Made by a program: the position numbers and the translations under genes. A DNA stretch of 64,000 bases, from positions 682,001 through 746,000 of the forward strand of contig JAKLMB010000015.1 of assembly GCA_022813625.1 (NCBI GenBank), read 5' to 3'. Shown piece after piece: positions 22,659 to 32,694 of this stretch. Under the pieces are notes generated by a model. That model worked only from the letters and a program-made list of their open reading frames with translations, had not been told where the DNA came from and did not search any database. The stretch comes from Aaosphaeria pasadenensis (taxonomy: Eukaryota > Ascomycota > Dothideomycetes > Pleosporales). Within the stretch, counting starts at the first letter, position 1; each line of letters opens with the position of its first letter.

Positions 22659-25600
22659 TCATTCGTAAGTCTTCCATTCTTCGTCGGCGACTCTCAGCTG
22701 CCTTCTCAGCCTCTCGAACTCGGCCTCTCTGTAGCCGCCTGTGGCGTTCATGGTGTCGAGCCAGCGGTTGATCTCTGACTTCTCTCGCCCAACTCTCGAC
22801 TCCACCCTCTTTCTCTCCATGGCTTTGCGCTTTAGATAATTGAAATCATTGTCGTCAGATGCTCGGGAGAAGATGCGTCGCATGCGTGGAGAGTATAGAC
22901 AGCAGCTCGATCCCGATGGCTCCTCCCCTTTGACGAGCTGAGTGTTGCGACTGAAGAGTTTGGCAATGGGCGACCGCTCCTGGATGGCAGGCCAGACAAC
23001 TTCGGAGTAGCACTCCTCGCAGACTGTAAACTCGGGAAGCGAAGGAATGTAGTGCCATGGCTTGTTAGCAATGGCCTGGTCGCGCGGACACTCCTCTCGA
23101 AAGGCATTGTCACGAGCCATAGCGATGAAGCGTTGGATGTCTGGGTCGCGGGATTTGCGTCGCGCCTCTTCGTCTATCTCAACTAGAAGATCAAGATACT
23201 TGGGAAAGCGTTCGGAGTCGACACGTAGAGAGCAGAGGGTTGGACGAGTACTGCCATATTGGCTGGCTCTGGGTAGTCGGGTCATATAGCCATAGATGCT
23301 GGGAAAGAGGGCTTCTGTCATCTTCAGATCGCATGGACACACGCGGAAGTTCTTAACATGTAACCCATCCCTTGGATCAGCTATTCCGTACCATTCCACG
23401 CCAGCGAGCTCGCGATCGTTGGGACAAGGGGGGTTCATGTCGGCAATCGCAGAAAGTGAATACAGGAGATCGGGCTCCTTTCGTCCCTGCTTGGTGGTCA
23501 AAAGCCACGCCAGTCGCATCCATGGAGAGGAAAAGTCGCAGAACCGTGCATTGTAGCGCCGGACAGGTCTAAAGTAAGAAGAGAATCTGGTGTCGGCAAA
23601 AACCCCGTTGTAGCAGTCGGGGCATATGTCGAAGTTCGGGCAGCCTTCTAGGGTGTACCAGTCATCGTGTTTAGATGGCAACCTGCGCGAGCAAGACGGC
23701 AGCCTCCCGTCGACGCTCTTCGTCCTCCGTTCGCTGCGGTGGCTGTCGTTACTTTCTTGACCTCTCACGCTGCTAGGCCTTCCCCTTGCGGATCGCCCAA
23801 GGTCTTCCGGTGCGGTGTGACGGCTAGGTGCTAATGGTCTCTGGAAGGTCGATGAAGGGCGTTCGCGCGGAGACCCAGCGGTTGGCGATGACGAAAGTTT
23901 TGGGGAGTCTGGGTACGGCGATGTAGGCATCCTGGGGGAGTCTGGGTAAGATGCATTCATATTGGTGGTGGAATACGGCGAAGAGGTAGGATTGGAATGA
24001 TCATATTGGAAGGCTTCTTCGGGGGGCATGAAAGCGTCAATTTGCCGATCATCCACGGGGTATGGCAGAGCGCTGCTATGTTGAGGGGGTCTTGACGGGG
24101 AAGGGGACTGCACGTCGATACGTGGCATCGGTACAGGCATGGTTTCGTGCCGAGAGAAGCGAGAAGGTGGCCTTGACCGATCGGTGGAAGAGACTGGAGG
24201 ATAGGTAGCATGCCAATCTGCTTCCGTGATCGGTACATGTGGAGGCAGCGTAGAAGAGGACAGAGGAGATGGTGGCCTGGGTGCACCCGACCGGGAGGAT
24301 GGCCTCGACGGTAGGTTGGATTCGGCAGGACGGCGTGGTGGAAGCTTAGGTGATCGGGGAGGAGAGGGTGGAGCTTCACGGGATAGAGGCGAGCTGGGTC
24401 GGATAGGCGACTCTGGACGAGATGGGCGCGAATTGGAGTACGTCCTTACATGTCTTGGGGGGCTTCTCTCTACGCGGGCCGGCTTGGGTTGAGGTGCATA
24501 ACCATTGAATGACGAGTTTGATGACCGGGGAGACTCGGAATTGGAGGATTGGTTCTTTGGGGAACCAGAGTTCGAGTGGTACCTATCCCGTAGTGAATCA
24601 GACCTCGGTGGATCGGGCCTTAGTGGATCAGGCCTCTTCCTGCCAATGTCACTCTGAGAGTTCATGAGATCAGTACGGAGGTCCTCCTTTTGGAGATCGC
24701 TCTTAACGAAGCTATACCGGGCAGGCTTCCGTTCCGTACGAAGCAGCGCTGGGTCCTCGTCGACGTCGGAGTCCTCGAAGACATCATTTCTTGGAGCACG
24801 AGGAGATTGATTGAAAGAATCATAGCGACTGTGGACTGGACTGACCCTAGGAGGCTTTGCGTTCTGGTCCCGTGGAGGATCAACGATTGTGGTGCTCGGA
24901 ACTGATCTCGGAATGGAGGTGTTGGTTGGCGCGATGGATTCTGGAGATAGAAAGTATTCGTCGGCAGAAGGGCGAATAGACTCTCGCTGTGGCTTGGTAG
25001 ATGCGTAGGGTGTGGAGGTTCGCTCCGTGAAAACGGGAGGGTCGCTAATATTGGTCTTGATGTAAGGCATGTTGCCGCGCTCCGCGAAGCTCTTGCGCCT
25101 TTCCGAGGTGGCCGACTTGGGATTTGATTTTGGCTTTCGCCGGGTCTGGGCGTCTTCGCTATCGCTGGGATCGGAGACGAGAACGAATCGACGGTCGTCG
25201 TTGGTTACACTTGGCTGCTCGACCTGCTCGACCTCCTCGATGATAGGGTACTGATCGACGCTGCCCCGCGCCTTCGCTTCTTCATCGTCGACATGTTGGG
25301 TGTCCGAGATTGTGTGGGACGAATATTCTTTTGCGAGCGCGGCGACCTCATCTTCGACGGTTGGCGCAGGTGGCCATGACTTTGGGTCGGCGCGACGGCG
25401 AGTGGTGCGATAGGCGGAGGGGTAGGACGAGGGCGGGGAGGAGGAGTAGGAGGAGTTTTGGGCGGAGGAGCGCTTAGGGAGCGGAGGTTGTGCGGCGTAG
25501 CGGCGTTCGTAGGAGGAGGTATACCCGCTCAGATTTGGGGAGCTGGACATTGATGTTAGCCTGGGTGAAGAGGGATGAAAGGGAAGGAAAGAAGAAGAAA

Positions 25601-25701
25601 ACGTACCTTGGGTAGCCATCTTGGGCGTAGGACCTGGGGTCGTAATGATCAGGTCGAGAAGAAGAGTAATTGTGACGAGTATCACGGTCGTAGTAAGCCA
25701 T
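22659..25701 (-). CDS. 992-aa disordered protein with Cys-rich C-terminal region
   Basis: Two exons on the minus strand: 25701-25607 and 25542-22659, joined across GTACGT..CAG to give 992 aa. The start MAYYDRDTRHNYSSSRPDHY is preferred over the in-frame start inside the intron. The first 660 residues are Ser/Pro/Arg-rich and disordered, with repeated RPDP, SPR and PSRP motifs. The last 330 residues are folded, with a run of cysteine pairs (CPNFDICPDCYNGVF, later CPCD, FTVCEECYSEVVW, SSCCLYSPRMRRIF) that looks like a zinc-binding module. They end in a basic/acidic helix (KRKAMERKRVESRVGREKSE) near the C-terminus. I know no characterised member; the architecture is shared by uncharacterised filamentous-fungal proteins. 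Nuclear location is a guess from composition. Confidence 0.85.
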
Positions 25702-28700
25702 GCAAATTAGTTGGAGAGGTCGAGGTGGTCGAGATGATCGGGGTCCAATGTCATACGAAGGAAGGTGGGGGAGGTAGAAGGATAGATATCTGAGGACAGT
25801 ATGGGATGGGAGGTGTGGTGCGTAGTTATCCAGAGGGAAGTGAAGAAGTTGTCAAGTGAGTGAGTGTAAGTATGAGTGCGAGAATGAACGAGTGAGTGAG
25901 TGAGTGAGTGCGGAGTATGATCACATTATGTGTGTCAGTGTGTGTGTCTGTATGCAGGTGAGTCTGTACCTAATGCATGGCTATCATGGATTGTTTGTGT
26001 TAGTAGGGCTAGTGACGGTACCTTTGGGGTACTTTCGAGACCATAGTGGGTAAGATGGAAATCGCAGTACATTGGCGGTACCTGTTGCTAGTTCTGTAAC
26101 AGGTTACGGTTGGCGCCACTTTCCCTGCCCATCGCCCCGTTCCTTCCCTCGAGACCGCCAGTTCACCGTCTCTCCTCTGTAGTCTGTACCAAACATTCAA
26201 TCCTCACCTATTCATTCACTAGGTATTTCACACCTCATGCCTCATACCTCATACTCTTACTCTTATTGTATCTAACGTCATATCACGATATTCATATCTT
26301 CTTCTATTTTAACAGCGTTCGCCACCATATCGTGTACCCATCCCATGTATGCAGCTTAACTCGGACTATGACAAACCCCTCTCGGCCGCACGACATCTAC
26401 GCTTGGGTCGTTGCCGTCGAACCGAATTCCATCTCACTTGATTGCACAAAGCCTGTGAACTACTGTGTCACCCTGGTATATCATTACATGTGTACATACC
26501 TTTAGGAAACAAACAGAACAACCGAACAGAATCCTCAACCCCGGTAGCCTCCGAAAGAGCGGTGGGACGGTGAAGAGGAACTGTACACAGCCACCGCACA
26601 TCGTTCGCCTCACCTCACCATTCCACCATTCGGCACCCGCAACCACTCTTGGCCACCACCAACTACCATTACATATTGAAGAATACTGTACTTACTGAGC
26701 CCTACGACAGAGCCGCATCCGCTTATCCTGCCACTACTGCATCTTTTTCGATGACTCGCGCCCTGTCTTCCGCGCTTCTTGACATGCCAACCTTTGACCT
26801 GCGTACCATCTCTTGTTTGCATGCGGGGGAGCTAAACGGTAAACCCTCTCCAGCCAAGGCAGACACACTCTCCAGCAGTGCCTTCGAATTCACCACCTCC
26901 TCCACCTTTGTGCCAGCTGACCACCTCGCATCCTGTACCTACATGTGCCCAAGGTCCCGACTCATCCGACCGCAAACAACAAAAATGAAGAGTGACATTC
27001 GAACCACTTTCTAGCATCACGCCTACTCTGTCGCTGTTCATGTTTCTCGCCGGTCAGCGCCTTAGATATGCGGCTGTCACCATTTATGTGCACTGCTATT
27101 GACTTTGTGAAAGCAACCGCCTCACTCATGGCGGTCACGCTTCTCCGAGATCTTTGTCGTCCATTTCTCTTACCAAATGTCTGTAACTCTTCACATGACG
27201 ATGCACTGGGCCTCACAACCCCTTCAGCTTTCCTCCTCGTGACCTCCCCTTCCTTCCACCTACCCCACCAGCTCCTTGACGGCGTGCTTCATACGCGCGT
27301 CTCACTTCTCAACCAATCTGCCTGCATATCTCTCGGCGTGCCTTACGTTCCACATATCGATCTTGAGAATGTCCATGACGCTAGACGCACATTAGAAAGG
27401 TCAACCGCGCTTCCGCTCTTCCCGCTTGGCGAAGGGAAACCCCCATCTTGGCCCTGTCGAGAGTGTGGAGTAAATTGTGGCTGAGGGGTCATTTAGCTCG
27501 AGAGGGGCTTCTGGAAGACTTAGTACTTTGCTGACTGGGCATGAGGTGGAGTAACGAGTCGAAGTCGTGATCTCGTCTGCGGAAAGATGGATGCCGGATA
27601 TCGGATGCCGGACTACAGCGATTACTTACTCGCACTGGTGATGATATCCACCTGCCTACACTTCATAGGCGCAGTACAATGCTAGATGAGTACAACCCTT
27701 CGTGCGTAGCAGACCACTGGTAGAAAAGAACAGGAAATGTCTACTATCATAACCAATAGATACTCCATCATAAGCATCACTTGTCCTCATATCAGAATAA
27801 TAATCACAGTCCCTCCATCCATCTCTCCCACAGAGACATACGCATAGAAAAATTTCTTTCCTAAACAGGCAAGTCCAAGCAAACATAAGGGCGGGTAAAC
27901 AAAGAGGCCAAAAAGAGTGTCGATGTCTGCTTTGTCGCTGGCGGAAAGGGACAAAGACGATAGTGTGGCTTTAGCGTGGCGCACCATCCCTAGATAACTA
28001 CGAGTAAGTGATGCGGAGAAACGGATGCCTTCAGGTAATCACACGACGAGGCATTCGTTTCTCCATCTGTACTGTATGTACATTCAGTGTTCTTCCAAGC
28101 ATATGCACATTTGGCGATGACAAACAGCCAAGCATTGCAGCATGTCAGATTTTCCCATCTGGGAAGGTTTTAGGGAAAAGTGTTGATGACGGTGGTTTTA
28201 ACACTACTCCTCAGCCAGTCGTTCTTCCTTGGCCTTGGGACAAGGAGGGGGAGAGTGAGAGGTGGTTGTGAGTCTTGTGACTTTTGCGGGCGCCTGACGA
28301 AGGGACCTGTGTCGGCCGTCAGTAATATGTGTCTTGTAGGTACACATATACTTACTCACCTACATGTATCTTTGTACGTACAAACAGTACATAGACAAAC
28401 CACATCAATAATAACCCCCATCCGCCTCCCACCCTCACGGACTACAATCCCGAACACCAGCCCTAAAACCACGAGTACCATGTTCACCAACTAACCTTCC
28501 TTCTCAAATTACCCAATGCGGTATGTCCCCTCCATTCCCATCGATCGCGGCTCACAAATCGCCCATCGTAATGCTTTCCCCTTCCTCCCTCTTATCTCAC
28601 AACCTCACACAAATACTCTTTCCAATCGTCCGAGTCATGTACCTTATCTGCCACCACACCGCGCTCCATCAGTCAATCTCACGATAATTCTCGCCGCGGG

Positions 28701-29060
28701 GAAGATTCATTGTCTGTTTTTCTCCAGAAAGGGTAGGAGAAGTGCTTTTGTGTCGATCGCTGGGGTTTATTTGTGTGTAATAGATTTGTCGTAACGTGTG
28801 AGCAAAGGGATCTTTTTGCGATATCGAGACGCGCGCGCCCCGCTGAGGGTCGTCGGGGTGGGAGATGCGTTGACGCCGTAGATTTCACAGGACAGCATGC
28901 CTCGAAGAAGGACTGCGTGCAGAGTAATCAACAGAGATCGTACCAATATCCTCCCATCAATTACTGAATGCTCATGTTGACTACACGACGACAAGAAAGA
29001 GCATTCAGCCAATCTCCACGTTCGTATTACTTCGTAATACCATAACCAAATTCCCAATTT
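25702..29060. other. Gene-poor intergenic region
   Basis: 3.4 kb without a convincing gene. It includes a GAGT tetranucleotide run (25890-25910) with TG-rich tracts around 25930-25955. Frames at 26649-27014 and 27068-27484 are open for 121 and 138 codons, but their composition is Ser/Thr/Leu-rich without motif, and no splice partners were evident. Transcribed non-coding RNA cannot be excluded. Confidence 0.45.
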
Positions 29061-29206
29061 CCTAAAACAGTAACTCAGACATTTTCTATCGATCACTACA
29101 GAAATAGAAAAGTTCAGTCGACCCTACCTTTTCCAACCTAACCGCATTCGAGGGCGCGAAGCAGTTCACCCGACCATGCTTTTAGGCTCACCCGACCACA
29201 CCTCAG
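29061..29206. repeat. Dispersed repeat unit 1
   Basis: Begins CCTAAAACAGTAACTC and includes TTTTCTATCGATCACT, GACCCTAC, CCGACCATGCTTTTAG and CCGACCACACCTCAG. The same landmarks recur in order at 29371-29506, and the first part again at 29831-29871. Confidence 0.8.
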
Positions 29207-29220
29207 CGTTTCATGCGCAC

Positions 29221-29339
29221 GACAGCGTTTTTATGAGAATCTGAGACTGTTTACTAATTGTAGTGCTCGCGTAAATATATACATTAGGTAAAGAAGACGT
29301 GTGAAGTTTGTAGATGGCCAATTTACCGTGCCAACGCTT
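29221..29339 (-). mobile_element. Decayed TIR element copy (copy 5)
   Basis: Aligns by eye to the reverse complement of the TIR family over about 115 bp: ACAGCGTTTTTATGAG, TTTACTAATTGTAGTGCTC, TAAATATATACATTAGG, AAGTTTGTAGATGGCC and CCGTGCCAACGCT. Many differences from the intact copies are C-to-T or G-to-A. It sits exactly between repeat units 1 and 2. Confidence 0.55.
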
Positions 29340-29370
29340 AAGAAAATGCAAAAGTGAGCAAATTCAATGT

Positions 29371-29506
29371 CCTAAAAGAGTAGGTTGTGGTGTTTTCTAT
29401 CGATCACTGCAGAAATAAAAAAGTTCACACGACCCTACTAACCGCATTGAAGGGGGCAAAGCAGCTCGCCCGACCATGCTTTTTAGTTCATCCGACCACA
29501 CCTCAG
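29371..29506. repeat. Dispersed repeat unit 2
   Basis: Second copy of the unit at 29061-29206, about 310 bp downstream in the same orientation: CCTAAAAGAG, TTTTCTATCGATCACTGCAG, GACCCTACTAACCGCATT, CCGACCATGCTTTTTAG and CCGACCACACCTCAG. Shorter by about 10 bp through small deletions. Confidence 0.8.
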
Positions 29507-30585
29507 GGAAGTACAGTAATGGGGCTAGGCGTGATTGGGGGGAGGTATGGGCGTTGGAGGCCATTGTGCACTGTACTGTGTAAGTATCTACGATGGAAGA
29601 AGAAGTGTATCCTGTTTTCGTTCTCTTTTCTTTTGTCAGGAGAGTACGGAGTATGTTCTCTGAATCCATCGACCGCGCATCGACTTCCCCGTGTGTTTAC
29701 CTACCTATGTGTGACCAAGCCCGTCCTATCACCAACGAATCCTCCCTTTGAGCCGCAGCGGCTGACGATTAGATAGCTGTCCAGATAAACCTCTCAACTC
29801 GAGCCTTAACCCGAGGTAAACCACCATTCCTTCCCAAAGCAGTAGGTTCGCACATTTTCCGTCGATCGATGCGCTCTGTCTCTGTGTAACACGTTTACCA
29901 CATCGTTAACAGGTACTTACGATAAACCAGCCCCGGGCGGGCTACGGCCACCGGGGACGGAAGAGGGGAGGCCGCCGCCGCAGCAGCAACGGACGTGCAC
30001 CTATCTGTCTATCTATCAATTGCGACTATGTTATTCTATGTGTAGTGTCGGTCGAGTGCACGTGTGCCCGGAGATGCTAATGTTGGAGCACATTGATGGG
30101 CTGGATTGGGGTCGGGGTTGGGGACTTGGAGTTGGTATGTGGTGCTGGCTGGTTATCTTATCGATAGGGGGGTTTACTTAATGCATTTACAAGTGCTAAC
30201 GGGTACACGTCCACACGCGTTACTCGCCTGCTCTATGGACAGGTCTAAGTAGAATCACCCAATATTATCCATCACAATCGTCATCACCTAGAGGAAAAGG
30301 AGATTGTTTTTGTTGCCTAACAAACATAATTGAAGCCCTTCAGTGTGGCACGATTGATTCCAGCGAGCAAGATTCCTTACCGTCAGGCTTAGAGATAAGG
30401 ATAGAACTAGACATAGAAATGCTGATGCTTGGACAACATATCACAAAGGTAGCGTAGGTGCCTGTTGGAAAAGACATGGCCCTTGTGAAAGATATCAACC
30501 TCGTTCAGGTTTCATATGCTGCTGCCGGAGCCAAAGCATCTAGAAGCATGACACGAGTTAAGTACTTTATCGAATCTCGTAGAGA
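29507..30585. other. Intergenic
   Basis: No gene supported. It holds the partial repeat at 29831-29871 and one copy of the TACGGAGTA motif at 29645-29653. Confidence 0.5.
29831..29871. repeat. Partial third repeat unit
   Basis: TTCCCAAAGCAGTAGG then CACATTTTCCGTCGATCGAT resembles only the first 40 bp of units 1 and 2. Confidence 0.5.
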
Positions 30586-31712
30586 CTACTTACTCTTCCA
30601 ATACTTCTCTATCATGTTTCTAACATCCAAACACTGAATGTCCGGGAATCTCTCATTCAAAGTCCCCTCAACGAAACTCACGTTCTCATCTGCCGTCCAC
30701 CTCGAAAAGATGCTCATAAACCACTGGAACTGCGGCTTAGGAAACGACTCATAACACTCCACCTGACTCGGCAACTCCGTCATCCTCCCTTCCTTAAGCT
30801 CTTCAACACTATCATACGTAACCTTGAACTTCTCGCCTGCTTCCGTTAGCTGCATGCACGCATTCGTCCGACCTCCAACCAAAACAAAAACATACCAATA
30901 ACCTCCTCCGCAATCCCAACAAACTCATTCCACGTCTTCACATCGCCAGCGACCTTACTCACCGGCTCCCACTCCTCCTCCCCAAGCATTCGCACGACGA
31001 ACCGCGCGACGTCGTAGCTATACGTAAACGTGACCCTCGCCTCGCCATCCCCCGGAATCGCAGCCATCTGACTCGCCACATCGACCGCAAACGGCGCGGG
31101 GGAGAGGTGCGTCTTGATGTGCGGCATCGCCCAGTAGTCTAAGAAACAGCCGTTCAGGAAGACGGTGTACTGCAGGTCAGACGACTCGAGGAGGTCGATG
31201 GCCGCGAAGTAGTGGGTCAGCGTGGGTAGGTCTTTTACTGATCTAATTACCGGTGAAATGTCAGTGGATTGCAAAACGGGACCGGATTGTGTGTTATACA
31301 CGTACTCTCTCGGGTAGGAGATGGCAAAGGTACTCGGTACAAACCGCCTCGTCGTCCGACTCGCTATGGCAGCGCGGATGAGGTTCATCTGCGCGACTTC
31401 GAGCGAGTTACCGTGGTACCCGATCGTGCATACCACGGTATCGATGCGGTTCTCTTCGAGGGTCTGCGTCATGGATTCGATGTCCGTGTAGTCGACTTGG
31501 AGAACGGCAGCGCCGTGGCTGCGGTCTTGTGATGCCTACCAAACGAAACGAAATAAAGACGTTAACAGACAAGCGAGAGTAGAGGTCAGACGGCCACATT
31601 GACAGACCTTTCTGCTGAGAACGAACGCTTCGTGCTCGTGTTGCTCGGACAGGACGTCGAGGATCGTGCGGCCGAGCTTGCCGCCTCCGCCGGCGATTGC
31701 TACGCGGACCAT
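30586..31712 (-). CDS. NmrA-like / isoflavone-reductase-like NAD(P)-binding protein
   Basis: Minus-strand exons 31712-31608, 31535-30896 and 30839-30586 give 332 aa. The N-terminus MVRVAIAGGGGKLGRTILD is a Rossmann nucleotide-binding start (GxxGxxG as GGGGKLG). Further family features are VLQVDYTDIESMTQTLEE, VVCTIGYHGN, RFVPSTFAISYP and the C-terminal AGEKFKVTYDSVEEL. Members are either atypical short-chain reductases or, like NmrA, redox-sensing partners of transcription factors. The catalytic Lys of true isoflavone reductases is not evident to me, which leans to the regulatory type. The last intron needs an AAG acceptor (30840-30842) to keep frame; the neighbouring CAG acceptor gives a stop. 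It lies upstream of, and on the same strand as, no operon partner; the next gene is a Zn2Cys6 factor 1 kb away. Confidence 0.87.
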
Positions 31713-32694
31713 TGTTATCGCTATGGGATGAAAAGATGATTCCTGAGTTTTTGCCCCAGCTTACGAACGCATGTCTCTCGTCCAGTTATACAAGTTTAAC
31801 CTGGAGTCCGCGGACACCGCGAGAGCGGACGGCCATGCATTAGTCTGGCGCGCTGTGGGGAAAAACTGGGCTGTGTTTCGAGATGTCTTTAATTAGGTAC
31901 ACTGGCACGCTGACGTCTGATGATCATGTTCCTTACAGGTTTGAGATATGAGATATGAGTTCACGATGAGGCCCGACAGCTTCTGATGCAAGGCGGGTGT
32001 GACAGAGAAAGCTTTGCTTGGCGGCTCATTGGCCGTTGAGCCGCAACTTGTTGTGCACGGCAACCACTTTCATCACACCAGGACGCAGAACAAATAAATG
32101 CATTCATTAAATATTTAATCAAATCAATCTACTACAGAAACAACCATCCATCTCCTCCCACCCCCATCCCCGTCCCCATCCCATCACAATCCCTCCAATC
32201 CCAAACCCCATCGTTTCACTGGGTTAGGTATGCATACCCCGCCACGTGTCCGCCGCGCCCGCCTATTGGTCGATCCCAGCGCCAAGGTTCCAAACTCAGC
32301 CTAGCATAGGGTTAGGGTTAGGGATAAAAACTGCTAGAATCGACACTTTTTGACCTTCGCCTGCCGCATTGGGAAGGTTGGAGACTGCGTCAGCCTTGCG
32401 GTTGCGGATCACGTGATGGGGTGGAAACGTCGAGGATGGATTGTACGGCCCGCGGTTTTGCATTTTGGTGTGGTGTGAAGGGTTGTTACGCTGGGGTTTT
32501 GTTTTGATATCTCTTGCGAAGTTGGTTTTTTGAATTGTTGGTTGGGTATAGAATCAGCGATGATGAGGGGGCCCAGTACGCAACACGCTGGAGAAGCATA
32601 CACATACAACCTGCACTCCTTCACATGCAGGCACTTTCTATGCTTTGGGGCTTCAGCCACATTTTCGTGATATAGATGCCTTGTCTGAGGATAC
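31713..32694. other. Intergenic with telomere-like tract
   Basis: About 1 kb between two minus-strand genes, holding the NmrA-like promoter and the 3' flank of the transcription-factor gene. Contains TAGGGTTAGGGTTAGGG at 32307-32323. No gene seen. Confidence 0.5.
32307..32323 (+). repeat. Interstitial telomere-like TTAGGG tract
   Basis: Seventeen bases of uninterrupted TTAGGG-register sequence, the fungal telomere repeat, in an otherwise non-repetitive intergenic region. Too short for a telomere relic by itself; it could be a binding site for TTAGGG-recognising factors. Confidence 0.8.

Noticed and set aside
26649..27484. Two plus frames of 121 and 138 codons
   Set aside because: No domain, biased composition and no supporting splice structure.
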